A DNA stretch of 64,000 bases from Camillea tinctor (lineage: Eukaryota; Ascomycota; Sordariomycetes; Xylariales; Xylariaceae). The stretch spans positions 496,001 to 560,000 of the forward strand of contig MU394073.1 in assembly GCA_022578605.1 (NCBI GenBank). The letters are read 5' to 3'. A program made the translations under genes and the position numbers. This document shows positions 23,601 to 36,919 of the stretch, piece by piece (position 1 is the stretch's first letter; every line of letters begins with the position of its first letter). The notes beneath the pieces were generated by a model that worked only from the letters and a program-made list of their open reading frames with translations, ran no database searches and was not told the origin of the DNA.

Positions 23601-24802
23601 TCCAAGAGACTAGTTAGCCTCATGGGCGGAGATGTGTGGGTCAAGAGTGAATTTGGCAAGGGAAGTTCGTTCTACTTCACCTGTGTGGTGAAGTTGGCCG
23701 ATAGCGAGTTGGCTGTCATCGAGAAACAACTCAAGCCTTACAAGGGTCACCAAGTACTTTTCATCGACAAGGGTATTTCTGGGTATGGCAAGCAGATCGT
23801 TGTAATGCTGCAGAGGCTCGGTCTTGTACCGGTAGTAGTTGGAAAGGAAGGAAATCCTGCATCTCCAGGATCAGACGACCCACCATACGACGTTATTATC
23901 GTGGAATCTATTGAGACAGCCCGAAAGCTGAGGTCTATCGAAGACTTCAAGTATCTCCCGATCGTCCTTCTCGCTCCTGTCGTTCATGTCAGTTTGAAGT
24001 CTTGTCTTGATCTAGGTATTACATCGTACATGACGACTCCCTGCGAAGCCATCGATTTAGGGAATGGAATGGTTCCAGCTTTGGAAAACCGGGCCACTCC
24101 TTCGCTTGCGGATAACACCAAATCATTCGAGATTCTCCTCGCCGAGGATAACCGAGTCAATCAACGTTTAGCCGTGAAGATCCTAGAGAAGTACCACCAT
24201 GTGGTAACCGTAGTTGGAAATGGTCTAGAGGCTGTGGAAGCAGTGCAAAAGAAGAAGTTTGATGTCATCCTCATGGATGTCCAAATGCCGATAATGGTTT
24301 GTACTCTCCACCTATGTTTTTTTTCTCTTTTATTTTTCTTCTTCTTTGTACATATTATTAATACCGTGTACAGGGTGGTTTTGAGGCTACTGGCAAGATA
24401 CGCGAGTATGAACGCAGCCTCGGGTCACAGCGAACACCCATTATTGCCCTCACGGCACACGCCATGATGGGAGATAGGGAAAGGTGTATCCAAGCACAGA
24501 TGGACGAATACCTATCGAAACCCCTCCAGCAGAACCACCTAATACAAACGATACTCAAGTGCGCGACTTTAGGTGGTGCGCTCCTAGAAAAAAACCGAGA
24601 AAGGGAACTTCAACGCCAGCAGGAGCAGCCCAATAATACGCATAACCCAAGCCTAAGACCTGCGCTTGAGGCTCGTTCAGCAACGACGAACGAACCTGTG
24701 ATGAGAAGAATGGATAGTCCGTCCTTGGTATCAACAAATCAGGACGACCCGTTACAAAGGGCACGTTCCACCCTCTCAGAACCCTGCGTTCAGCATGACT
24801 AA
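20685..24802 (+). CDS. os-1: Group III hybrid histidine kinase (Os-1/Nik1), HAMP-repeat osmosensor
   Basis: Exons 20685-21504, 21564-21596, 21648-22741, 22806-24296 and 24374-24802; about 1288 residues, the usual family length. Exon 2 is only 33 nt, and phases 1,1,0,0 all close. After an N-terminal coiled-coil region come five full and one partial HAMP repeats of about 92 residues (ARGDLT, EVGTxGxLGGQA motifs). Then an HisKA H-box ([10 protein letters not shown], phospho-accepting His near 724), an HATPase region with N (NLVGNAIKF), G1 (SDTGIGIP), F and G2 ([10 protein letters not shown]) boxes, and a C-terminal receiver ([17 protein letters not shown] with Asp near 1140; Lys in YLSKPL). No membrane segment, so cytosolic. 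The family feeds the HOG MAP-kinase pathway through a phosphotransfer protein and is the target of dicarboximide and phenylpyrrole fungicides. The start could also be the in-frame ATG at 20676; I prefer 20685 ([11 protein letters not shown]). Confidence 0.95.
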
Positions 24803-27800
24803 CTTGAGCTTCTCCTTAATCAGCTCTTGTTAAGAGCCCACAGTAACTGATCCATTGATCGATTTTTCAAAAGCGAATACATTGGGCTTTTGAGGTGTAA
24901 TGCGCGCTTCTAGCTTGCATGGTCGTTATATCCCGTTTCGATCGATTTTCAATACCCAAACGCATAAAGACTAGCCACAAACGCTTATGAACCTCTTATA
25001 TTTCTTCTTCTTTCGCTATCATAAGTTCGAACATGAATTGCTGTACACCTTGGTTCCGCCTGTTTCGGGTCTATGCATTATTATAACGAAGCATAGTGAA
25101 CGATGATGGAATGTCGCCTGTTTTGGGTGAGATGAGAGGGGAGAGGGGAGAACGAGAGAATCACAGCGGCCGGAGTTTCATTTGGCGTTTTAACTGATTT
25201 TAAATATGGAATTGACCGATTGGTATTTCAAAGAGGTGGCCCCTTTTTGGTTCGCGAGAATTGTTGGCTACCTATCTTTGGCCTGCTTTTCTGGACAATT
25301 CCATCCTTTCTAGAGGATTTGCTAGAGCAGCTGTTTGATCGAGGACAGTCCTGTTGATTAGCTCGCCTTGGGGAAGGATTCACTTTTTGACGGTGACTGG
25401 CTTGTTACATGGAAGGCAAACTAGCTTGGGTGTGTGTGTGTGTGTGTGTGTGTGCGTGTGCATCATCGTTGGAATTACAATCAATATCTTCTCTTTTTTA
25501 TGCTCCAAAGTCCATATATAAATAAATCCATTGACGGCGTGCTTAGTAGGTGTCGGGAAGGGAGGGTAAAGTCCAACAGTGGGTGCGGTTCAAGGTTTTT
25601 ATTGCTCATACAATGTCAGTGTCAGTGTCAATGGATGACGATCAGAGAGAAAAAAAGAAACAGTTTTTCTTATTATTCATCTTAAAGCTTATGGCTTCGC
25701 CTTCATATCCCGTGACCAATTAACTACCTGATCTTTTCTGGCACCATCAACCGCACGAGTTTTCGAAGTTTTCTCAGATCACTAACATTACACCTAGTAA
25801 TTTTAGATCTCAAGATCACCCTCAAGCATTTCCACCTTGCAAATTTCATTATTTCCTTAGTATCTTCTACATCTTTTTTTTCTTTTACCTCTTCAAAGTC
25901 CCCAAGGCTACACTCAGCAATATCTAACCTAGTAGATATACCACCTAATAGCCGCGATAGCGTTCGCTACCACACTACGACGACGACCACTCTGTCTCGC
26001 TTCCCTTCGAGGGAATGTTGTCACACGTTCGCCTCGTCTCGCCTAAAGGAAGAGGGGGGGAGTGGGGGTACACGACGAACGCCCTATTAATAGGAAGGCT
26101 TGGCTCCCTTTCGAGTTCGTGGAGGTAGTTTCCGGTCCTCCCGGTGGAAGTGAATTAAGGGGGCGTAGCGGTACATCGTTCTTAAAGGAAAGCAGAAGGT
26201 AGAGTTGAAAGGGGGAAAAGAAAGGAACTAGGCGTTTCATTTTTTCTTCTTTCTTTACCTACTCTTTCGCTTTTCTAACTCTTATCGTGAGCAGGCCGAG
26301 TTGGCCGGAAGGAAGGTCTAATCCCAGCCCGGTATCATCTTATATTGCTTACTACCCGGAATAAGGCAGCTGGGGGAATTTTTTCCCCCCCTACCTAGCT
26401 TCTTTGCTTCGAGGACCTAGGGCCAGGCAGGCAAGACTAGTTGTCATATACAACGCGTTACCATGGGAATTAGATGCACAAATATTCAAATAAGGCTAGG
26501 GGGGGGTGGGTGAGGGATGGGGGCAGGCTGTCCTGCTGCTACGAGTGGGTGGTATTCGCGGGTCGTGGTTCTGGACCGAGGGGGTTACGCCCTGCGGTGG
26601 TAACGAAGACTGCTTTGGGACAGCAATAGAACGTGTTGGGCTAGCGCCTTTCGAGGTAGAGAGGGCCGTTGAATGGATGGATAGGCGAGACAGCACACTT
26701 TGCTGTGTGGCTCGCTGAATGGACCTCCCTCTTCTCTAACCTTCGTGGTCCACATGCATGAACTTCTGGGGGCAGGCAATAATAATAATAAAATAAAAAC
26801 AATGAATAGGGGGCAGCAGCAACAGCGCGCGGGCGTATGTGCGTGTGTAATGTGACATAGACAAATATATGTATACGATGGAAATCGAGCTTGTGGAAAA
26901 GGTTATATCACAGCGGTGTGCACAGCAAAGGGGCGAAAGTCCAAGCACGAGGCTCTTACTCCTGCACAAAGGTACATATTTCCAGGATCAGGATATCTCG
27001 TCTGTGATCTTGTATGTATGTGTCTCTAGGTGGTAGATCGTTGTGGTAAGTACGTACGTTTTATATGCAACTGTCAGATTCACATGCTTCTAGTTGGTAC
27101 ACTGTATACGCTTGCTCCGGAAGCATGTTCACGGCTAGGACGACGCAGAGCTCGCTACCAAGTTGTCCTTAGATTAAACTGTCCTCGGGTATATATAGCT
27201 CTATAGGAGAAATAGAAATAGTCGTGTCTACCAAGTCAGATGTGATAATGATATACCAAGGCGTGTATTATTAGGGAAGAGCAGAGCACATACATGATGG
27301 TAGACGGAAGAAGTTGGTATAGACTATGATACTTACCTACACAGTAGTTTTTCTGCTTATACCTTGCTGGATTGGTTCTAATTGCTCTCCTTTCCAATGA
27401 GTATCTTCTCGGAGGACCTCGGGGTTCTTAATTATTGTTTGGAACACATTTTCTTGCTTCCCTTCTGGAATGAGCAGGTTGCCGTGAAACACGAAATATG
27501 TATTTGAATATGTGTTTATATCTCCATTTTAAAGGTGGTTGGCGGTTTAATGAGCTAGTAATACAACTAGAAGTTCGGCGATGACTCTTTAAGAGGTCTC
27601 CTTCTCCCCCTATATATTTTTATCCTATGTACCTGTCTATCTAAACCTAAGTAGTCTCCATGTACAATATCCGGAATGGTGTAAGATGCGCTCCGAATAT
27701 TCAATAAGGGGCTAGCAAGGAAGTATTTCCAAGAAGACATTGCATCATACCCGAGTCTTCAAAGGGATGAAGCTACTGCGGTCTCCAAACCCCCCTTTCT

Positions 27801-29286
27801 CTATGCGTACGGCTATACTTGATAGGAAACATACTCAGCACGCACAAAGCAAGAGAGCCGCCTGCAGCGCGCAACACGTTGTTGTCTAGCAGTCTAGTTC
27901 ATGTACGACGCAACTAACGGACTGCCAACGCACGACGACTCCCCCGAACCCACTTATGCGCGCGTGTGTGCGTCTGGGAGAGTATGTATGGTGGGCCTAT
28001 CTCGGTATGTATCTTATTAATACATGCTATGTGTTCCTGTTTGAGGTCTAGTACATTTTCTTTTTTGGAAGATGTAGTAGTGCTTATGTAGGAACATATG
28101 TACATGTGTGTGTATGTGTAAGATACATGTGCCACTGCTATCATCGTGGGCGATGGCTCATGAGATGGTTACCCCATTGGCGCAGCTTCCGCCATTACGA
28201 CCCGGGAGCTTCCATGAAGAGTTTTGCTTATTGATCAGAGTATGAACTATACTGTTTTGTTGAGAGATTACGAACTTGGTCTATATAGTATTGATACCTA
28301 GGGATAGGATAGAGTGCGTTGGGCTAGTTCACTACCTAGTATTTATCTATCTACTCATCCATCATTCACCATGCGGTGAAAAAGACCAGCTACTTATCAT
28401 GAGTTTCTAAGCAAGGTCTAATCCCTCCACCCTTGGTGTAAAGAATTCCCCGTATGACCTATAAAGAATCTTGTGGTTTCTCCTACGTCAAGCAGTCCTG
28501 CAGGTTAGAATATTCGGGGCCTATTTATCTTGTATACATATACATTTTCGCAGTACGCATGGCGCCATCGTTTATTACATAGTTTATGTGCGGATTATTC
28601 CTACGCCATCCGTTTATATTCCCCTGATGACCGGTTGGCTCGATTTCAAGATCTCTTAGCAAGACCCCGGTATATGGCGTGGGATTATCAGGTCATAATT
28701 GTACATACAAGTAACTCCTCGTAAAAAATGACTCGCGAAGATACTCGACACGACATGTGTATGGCCTGACCGTGGCCAGATGATGGCCGAAGGTTGTCCC
28801 CAATCCCTGTCAGAAAATGCACGATAATTACCTTACCTTCAGATGCCATATACGTGGGTGTGTGTGGGTGTACGCACTCCTACATATCGCGTGGAGATGG
28901 ATACGACGCCATTCTCACATACTGTGAAGGTAGACCTCGCAATATTATGGTGGAAAGTCAGACCTGCATCACCCGATTTCGCATATTACTCCCCTAGAAA
29001 CTCATGCCTAGCAGGATAGTTTATTACGAGAGCATAAGTCTTTATCATTGACAAGATGTAAACTGTTCTAGCAGGTAATACGTGTAGCGGATTTTGTATT
29101 GATTCTCTATTCTAACATTCTGCGACCAAGGTGACTGGGTTATTCTGGTGAGCCTTGTCCAATAGTGCCCCAGGGGTCTTTTGTATCAAGCGTCGACGTC
29201 GGTAGCAAAAAATACCTGGGTCGATCCATATCGTTAAAGAGCGATGGCCAGGCATCTAGAAGGCCTAGAGCTCGATTCCCCACCCT
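24803..29286. other. Gene-free intergenic tract downstream of the histidine kinase
   Basis: About 4.5 kb. The first part is presumably the 3' untranslated region. It includes a TG repeat at 25430-25459 and CT/AG-rich low-complexity DNA around 26040-26700. No open frame gave a recognisable domain or a credible splice chain. Confidence 0.6.
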
Positions 29287-30431
29287 CTATGTCTCCTTCC
29301 CAGGTTCACTCTGATTTCCTGTCGAATCGGCAGTCTTCCCTTGATTTGCTACCTCGCTGCTGGGAGCCGAACCCCCTTCAATAGATGCGAGCAGGGCGTC
29401 GAGCTTATTCTCCAGGTTTGTGAGATTCGCCTCGAGGGCAGCAGCTTGTTGCTCGCCTCTAGATGATCAGGCACCCGTTAGCCAAACATATTCCTATGAT
29501 CACAACCGCCACGTAACTTGGGGCCATGAGTGGCTGAACGGGTGACCGGGATTTTCCACGTGACCAAGATACATCAGGAGTTTGGAAGAGAAAATGGCAT
29601 GTTATATCGGAACACAGGAGGGAAACCTCGCATTTGCAAGCAACCACTTTCCTGCTGACTTTTCCCGCAAGCGTGATAGACACAACACGGGCGTTGCTAT
29701 CCCTCCTAAAGGAGGAGCGATCAAGTAAGCAGTTGTTGAGGCATGCAGCAAACCGCCGGCAACGCGGTCAGCAGGGTTAGAACACCCCGCGGACTTCCGC
29801 ATTAGGTCGGTCTCCTGTTGACAGGAGAGTTGCATTCACTAAATGCAAAGTTTGACGGATAGGGTGTCTAAGACAGAACAGAGTAGTGTGGCCCATCGAA
29901 GTTGAGGGTCTAGACCATGGGAAAGGCAGGGGTCAGGATGGGGAAAAAACAGTTGGGGTGGCGGAAAATGGGAATTGGCACCCATGGGGATGGACGATTC
30001 GTGATAGATTGGCATCCAAGGGTGATGGATATTGTAAAATGGGTAAGTTTCTTTTTTTTTGAGGCAAGCATTCCATGGGAAGGGCATGTACGGTGATAAG
30101 TTGCACGAATTGTGTAGTTTGATGTAGTTTGCTGTATGGTGATGGGAATGTAATCATGGAACACTATACATGCCTAGCAAGGTCTTTGAGGGCCTAGAAT
30201 CGGACCAAGACGGGTTAGTTTAAGGAATATTAAACGGTATTGCTCGACCCAAAAGTTATTTAGGGTCCTTTTGTTCTGTCTCTGTTTTTCTTTTCTTTTC
30301 TAATTCTAGAAAGGGGGATGGGGGGAATTACGAACCTGAGCCATCTCGGCCTGTGTGGAGATGGCGTCGTTGGGCGTTGCCTGAGCGTCTGAGGTGGAAC
30401 TCGAGTTGGATTTACCCGTTGAATGGGACAT
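29287..30431 (-). CDS. Small predicted coiled-coil protein, two exons with a long intron
   Basis: Predicted exons on the minus strand are 30431-30332 and 29456-29287, giving 89 residues. Phase 1 closes exactly between donor GTAATT and acceptor CTAGAG. Exon 1 encodes a Ser/Thr-rich start (MSHSTGKSNSSS) ending STQAEMAQV. Exon 2 starts REQQAAALEANLTNLENKLD, where Leu spacing fits a short coiled coil, then a Ser/Gly/Gln-rich tail ending PGKET. I do not recognise the family, although small coiled-coil proteins with this layout look familiar from filamentous ascomycetes. The 875-nt intron is far longer than the other introns here. An alternative donor, GTTCGT two codons earlier in phase 0, gives no sensible second exon. 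Function unknown; the acidic coiled coil suggests a protein-interaction subunit, which is inference only. Confidence 0.55.
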
Positions 30432-31306
30432 GGTGAAAACAATGGTGGCGAAGGTTCGGAACTCAGAGGATAGGAGTGAGGGGAAAGTTGTGGATGTATG
30501 TGTGCGTGTGTGTATGTGGCGAAGACTTAGATGTGTAAGTGATTAAGTGATTGCTATATCCATGTTTAAAAGAGCTGATAGGCAAAAGAGGTACATGTAG
30601 TGTAATTTCTTATCAAGCCTGACAACGGCGATCTCACGTGAGAACCAATCGTTAGTTAGTATTCCTTCTCCTTGTGGTAACAAAACAAAACACAAGAGAC
30701 TATCACCACCTATGATCAGCCCGGTCAGCTGGAACCCGTTGCCTCAACCGTAGATCATCCCCAGAGCTGGCACCCATCCAACGTTCCCAATGCAGCCCAT
30801 ATCACCTAAACTCAGGTCGAGGCGATAGATCTCTTGTAAGGGGATACTTTTTTTTGAGATATCTTGGCATTTATTAACCCCACACCAGGCGAGACGGAGG
30901 CCGTGCAGAGGGCCAGCCTCGTGGCCGTTGGCGATGATTGACGAACCGACTGGGGCCGAGGCATATTTTTATTTCTTTCTATCGGTTTTAAGTAGTACCT
31001 CACATCGTGAATGTGGATGACTGGTCTTGGGACTCGGGACTGGGCTCGGGAAGGCCTGCATGACGGACAAGCCGAGGACGCAAGTCGTAGACCCGCGGTG
31101 ACAAGGTCTAGAAAACCTTGCTTGATGACTTGCGTTGCGTTGTGTTGCTTTACTTCACTTTATTTTTCTGTGTGATGTGCTTTGTTTTGTTTTGCTTACT
31201 GTTCTTGAAGATATCTGTGTTGTTGATGGGGATACACCGGTAGCATGATCACGATCATTCAGGTTCAGGATCTTGGGGGTTTACGGTTGCTGCAAGTGAC
31301 ATGAAT

Positions 31307-31340
31307 AACCAGAGCCAGAACCAGAACCAGAACCAGAACC
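31307..31340 (+). repeat. AACCAG hexanucleotide tandem repeat
   Basis: About five and a half copies of AACCAG, one with A-to-G change, in intergenic DNA. Confidence 0.85.
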
Positions 31341-33031
31341 TTTCCGCTAGTTCCCGGTGTTCTTCATAAGAGATTTTCATCTTCATGCACCAAAAGACAT
31401 GGATCATTGGGAAATGGTGTACACAGTTGGCCTCTTTTTCTTTACCCACTGGCAGAATACATAGTATAGGCTAGCTACAAGCTTCGACCGCGCAGGTTAA
31501 TAAGCATGCGAGAATAGGTTGCAATCCTCTTAACCTACACTACTGTACACTATCTAGTGTTTCTCGGCGCAGGTGAAAGCTTCCAGGATAAATATGACAT
31601 GTGGTTATTGGTAGGATGGGGGATGGGATGGAGGGATGGGATTGGGGATGGGATTGGGGATGGATGCATCCAAAGATAGCTAAGTTAATAAGTGGGAGTA
31701 AAAAAGTGGAGGAAAGTCTTTTACATGGCTTAGCTGCTTAGGTAATTGCATATACCGTTACTATGCACACAGTTGACAACACTGAACCAACCAGTTTACA
31801 TCCCATAGGCACCTAGCGTACAGACCTCAACCTTACCTTGGAATGGTTATGACATGAGATACAATAGGTCTACTATGTTAGGCAGTAGTGTACAATACTA
31901 TGTACGGCTATGTATGTATGTAGGTTAGCATGATGTAATACTTATGTACCTGTAGAGTATCTAAAAGTTTTCATGATCCTAATAGGTTATTTAGTTTTCA
32001 TTACAGCGGACCATCATAGCAGGTTGTCATCGATCTACGGTCTAGTGGCATATCGATATTTGTATACTATGTAGCGACCTAGCAGCTAGGCTGCTAGGGT
32101 CTACTGTTTGGGTGCCTAGGTATATCCTTATAACACAGTAATCCCCCGACCGAGTGACCCAAGTTTCCCTTGTGTACAGTACAGGTACCTAGGTACATAT
32201 AGATGTATACCTTGGTAGTTTCTAACAGGACAGGCATGGCATGACCTATGCTGCAGCAAGTATCGGAATTAAACTTCACTTGTCATTTGTTTCTGGCTTT
32301 TGTTCCACCACACTCACAACTCCCACTCACACTCACTTAGATTCATTCATACTCACATATTCACACACACACACTCTCTCTCTCCCCTCTCCCTCCTACT
32401 CTCCCTCACACACACATATCATTCCCGCTGACAACCTCAATCACGATCTGTTCATTCTGACACTTGCCTCGCCCTAGATATAAGAAAAAGGAATTAAAAC
32501 ACTACCCTAACACCGCATTACGTCCATGTGACCTTTACAAATCTCGATCCTGTCCCGCCCACAATGACGGAAGACACCGAGATGACGTTCTTTCCCATGG
32601 GAATCTGAGTCCTCGATCGAGTTTCGAGGGTTTTCCCTCTTGAGGATTCCATGCAACTTTTTTTTTTTGGAATGAATTGCTAAAATGCCAATGTCAGGCA
32701 ACTTTGCCAGGGTCGTCAAACCTGGGAATTGCCAAGACTCTCGATCCCGGGCTCAAATGTCGATTGCGGGCATCCTTTTCTCTCCCACTGTTTCGCTACC
32801 ACTGTGCTCGTTCCCATGCAAAGCTCGACCGTCTTGGCTACTTGTCTGCTTCAATCAAGGCTAGCTAAGCTGGCTGGCTGGCTGGCTGGCTATGACCCGG
32901 CTCCGCGTCAGCCAATCACCACATGCTGTCTCCCTGTGCCTCGAATGTTTTAACGTACCTTAACCACGCAGCAACATCGTGGCCACTAGCCATACGCGGT
33001 GACTACCGAAGCAAAAGAGGGCAAGCAAAGA

Positions 33032-33064
33032 AGAGAGAGAGAGAGAGAGTGTGTGTGTGTGTGT
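33032..33064 (+). repeat. Compound AG/GT microsatellite
   Basis: An AG run passes directly into a GT run in non-coding DNA. Confidence 0.9.
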
Positions 33065-33145
33065 GGGTATGTGTGAGTGAGAAGATGAAGAAGAAGAAAG
33101 AGCAGTTGACGAATAATAGGTATATCCCGCCGAGAATTAACAGGA

Positions 33146-33148
<3 letters not shown>

Positions 33149-33178
<30 letters not shown>
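33149..33178 (+). repeat. ATCT tetranucleotide microsatellite
   Basis: About seven copies of ATCT, followed by TATAT. Confidence 0.9.
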
Positions 33179-34941
33179 ATGTTTAAATTGTATGTCTGTT
33201 CTTGTCTTGTCTGCTCCGTAGCCGGCCGAGTGGCCTCATCTGTGAGCGGGCAAGCAAGCTGGCAAGCAAGCATACATACACATAACCTACATACATACCT
33301 ACATATGGAGTACATACATACATATATACATGCATACATGCATATATACATACCTTATATACCTACACTACATAGTGTATGTACATACATGGCTCGCAAC
33401 TACACCCTACCAGACCTAACCTACATATCTCTACCTAGAACAACAACACCTTGACCCATGAGACAACGGGAGGAGTAACCCGCAAGAGAGAAAGAGAAAA
33501 AAAAAAAGATCCATCACCACCACCACGTGCTCTTATTGGCTGCTTTATTCAACAACCGATCTCGATCTCGCAAACCCTTCTACATGCCTCGAAAGAGAAA
33601 GAAGTCTCTTGTCCCTTATGTTTCCGTTGCATCATACCCATAACCTTCCATCATCTCACCCTACTACTACACTACAGTGGGACCCGCTAGCACTGCACAG
33701 AGAACGACTCAGTGTGTGTCCCTCCTGTCTTTGTCTAGCGCTGTCCAAGCGTGTCCCAGAGGCTAACGATGCCGGGGTTCGAAGGTACTCTTTCGACTAA
33801 AAGGGCAGACTGCCAGAAGATAGCGTTCACTCTCTACCCACGTCCTAGTTTTATAATCATGCCGCAAACCTGACTCTACCCCATTAAACAATATACCTTA
33901 TGGGTCCTATGACCGAACTGGCCAAGATCGCCTGAATATTCGTGTTCCTGAAGAGTCTCGCCCTCCGCCTAACTAAGTACTGCAGGCCGTGACCTCATAC
34001 TTGCTAGGTACTTTCATCGGGCTAAGGTACGGCGTGCTACAAGCCCGTAACTTATTATTATTATTATTATTATTTTATCTTTTTTTTTTCCCAATTTTTT
34101 TTTCTTCCTTGTCCAGGGAGTCCTATTTTTCTCTAGGCAGAGCGCTAGTTATTATTATTATTGTTATTTCTCTCGGGAGAGAGAGAAAAGAGAGGGGGTC
34201 AACCGCAACGTTCGCCCTTCTACCTGTCACACATCGAAAGTCTTTCGATCTCTAATCGGTGCGCCATTCATCGAGATCTTGAAATTATACACGGATCGTA
34301 TATCACCTCAGCCTGCCAGGATCCATAATGCCAAATTTCCAAATTCCCCTTAAACATTGCCATTGACACTTGCAGGGCGTTAGGATTCCCCATTTCCCAC
34401 GCTTTCAATGCCACAATATTAACCACCCCCTTCTTCTCGAACAACAGATTTAGCATTTGCAAGGTTGCGAATTCGCTCAGTATATCAACTTCGGGTCCTG
34501 CTATTCGACACCGCGGTAATTCTAGACCCTACAGCCCCACAAATCCCTCCGAAACAAGTCACGACGCGTTCCCCAATTAATACCACCGATCTGCGTAGTT
34601 TAGGGCCATTCTACTCTCGGGTTATTCCTGGCGTCTTGGGTGCAGAAGTGACATCTTGGATGACAACTACTACGCTCTATCCTCTTCGGAAACTGGTTAT
34701 TAGACCAGCTTTTGTGTGGTGAGCAGGGGAAACTCGCAATTGGGTCCTGGCTAGGGACGACGAGACTTGCCGCACCACTCCTCGTACCGTCTGCCCACGA
34801 CCGAGCGAACTAGACGGAGGGAATCGATAATCGATGCTGCGCGGCGCGTCGTGACTACGATACGGCCAAGTGCAAAGAGCTCATGCTGAACACATTACCC
34901 GAACAGCTTCACCACCGTGGAAACGCGGCCAAGTCAGCTAT

Positions 34942-36919
34942 ATGAATTCACTCGAGGCGATTTTCGGCGAGCTGGGCATCTCTCAATACCTCGGGGCCTT
35001 TATCGACCAGGGTTTCGATTCCTGGGACACCATCTTGGACATCACAGAATCCGATCTGTGAGCTGCACTCGATTGCCGCCTCATTTTCCACCTTAGCTAA
35101 CATGTTTATAGCGATGCACTCGGTGTAAAGCTCGGGCACCGAAGAGTATGGCGGATGACCTCCCCCCATTCATATTGAGACTGTTGTCGTGGCTGACTTC
35201 TCTCGGAAGAAACTGCAGCGTCGCATTGCCAATTACAGAGGCGTAGCTCCCGACGCATCTCTCGTTTCGCCTACCAGAACTAGTATTGAAGACACAAGAC
35301 TCGAATCGAATCGAACCGACCCAGCGAGGTCCGAAAGTAAAGATGGATCCACTGTCGCGAAGAGAAAGTACAGGAGACATCCAAAGGTTTGCCACCATAA
35401 TTGATCGTACGGGATGACGCGGTCTGACCTTGTATTAGCCGGATGACAACGCGCCAGAGCGACCACCCTCGGCATACGTTCTGTTCTCTAATAGTGAGTC
35501 CCGCGATCTACTGCCGCGGAATCTTGCTATGATTGCGCCTTGGTCCCGCTTGTTTTAAACACTAGCTAAATAGTCTCCAGAAATGCGGGAGGACCTTAAG
35601 GGCCAGAATCTGACCTTTACCGAAATTGCAAAACTTGTTGGAGAAAACTGGCAAAATCTTACCCGTGCCGAGAAGGAGCCTTTTGAGAGGCAAGCACAAG
35701 AGGCGAAGGAGAAATACAACCGTGACCTGGCCGAATATAAGAAAACCCCCGAGTTCAGGAAATACAACGAGTATTTACACGAATTTCGAAAGCGACAAGC
35801 TATACAACTACAAGGTAACACAGCCCATGTCCATGAATCCACCTGGGCCTTACTCTAACCTGTGTAATAGAGAAAGATGCTTCGAAACGCCTTAAGACGG
35901 AGTCTGATAGTACTCGCGGGAGTAGCACGAGCGGTGGTTCCATGGGGCCGAGTGGAACAACAAGTGGCGCCGGTAGCGGCTCCGACAGCCAGCCTGGTAG
36001 CGAACCTCCGCCGAGTCGACAACAAAGAATGGGATCAGCAGCATCCATGCCCGAGCCACATTTCCCTGGCGTCCACGGCGCAAATCACCTGGAAGAGATG
36101 ATACACTCCCCAAGAACGACATCTATCGACGATGCTAGTAATGGCCGACCACGTGGCCTATCGAGTCCTAGTCCACGTGACCCGACGTATTCAGTCCGTC
36201 GAGCGGGTTGGATGGATAACCAGCGGATAACTGGAGAGTCTCCTAGTATGAGTGGACCTTGGCTGGACCCGAGAGGTGCAACTGGGACAATGGCCCATTC
36301 ACCAGAGACTAATCTACCCTGCCTGACCCCCAGCCACAGTCATGGCAGTGGGTCGTCCGGACCTGGATCGAGGTCGTCAGGTTCTACTTCGATATCACGA
36401 CCTCCATCTTTGAAAACTGAGCAATCATCATCAGGGAGTATGTCATCGTTGAATTCGACGAACGGCCCGAGAACACCGAGCGACGCATCGCTACCGATCC
36501 ATGCTCTGCTATCGTCAAAGCCGGAACCCCTTTCATACGTGTCACCACAAGCTTTGCCATCCCAGATGAATGGACCAATGTCTCAGGTGCCACCACCATT
36601 GCTTCAACCACCGTCTGGACGGCGTCCAAGTGACCAGCCAATGAGCGGCGTTTCCATCCAGGGCAACGGTATAATCCAGCTCCCTCTGTTCTCAGACATC
36701 CCAGTCATTCCGCTAACAGGACTGCTAGGATTTGTGTCTAGTCCACCAGTCCCTCAGTATCCACGCAGAGGTTCAAGCTTAGCCCAAGAGCCCATATACG
36801 GCAACCCCCTGGCACCAAATATCTCGATGGCCCCAAAGCCGGAAGGTGGTGCTGATAACAGTCTCGACGGCATAAGTGCACTGCTCAGGGCGCGAGAAAT
36901 CGTCGATCGTCAGCAATAA
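34942..36919 (+). CDS. SAM-domain and HMG-box putative transcription factor
   Basis: Six exons: 34942-35057, 35112-35145, 35210-35386, 35439-35493, 35581-35814 and 35871-36919; introns 52-87 nt; all phases close; 554 residues. An N-terminal SAM domain (about 1-55: LEAIFGELGISQYLGAFIDQ, then ITESDL-DALGVKLGHRR across intron 1) is followed by a basic linker with KRKYRRHPKPDDNAPERPPS. An HMG box (about 117-185) keeps the aromatic and Lys/Arg pattern: PPSAYVLFSN, EIAKLVGENWQNL, EKEPFERQAQ. The remaining 360 or so residues are Ser/Pro/Gly-rich and probably disordered. SAM domains mediate protein self-association and HMG boxes bind and bend DNA, so a nuclear regulator is likely. HMG proteins of this kind often govern sexual development in ascomycetes, but that is family inference. 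This is not a mating-type idiomorph: no alpha-box or MAT neighbours are present. Confidence 0.88.

Larger units (their letters stand above)
30432..34941. other. Gene-free intergenic tract before the SAM-HMG gene
   Basis: About 4.5 kb between divergent genes. It holds a GGATGGGATTGG-like minisatellite (about 31610-31665), an AACCAG repeat, AG/GT and TATC microsatellites, ATT runs near 34050-34165, and a perfect 9-bp inverted repeat with a 3-base loop at 32088-32108. An open frame at 34465-34722 has no recognisable domain and may be part of the leader of the SAM-HMG gene. No supported gene. Confidence 0.55.

Noticed and set aside
34465..34722. 85-residue open frame before the SAM-HMG gene
   Set aside because: No domain, no splice link to the SAM exon; may be untranslated leader.
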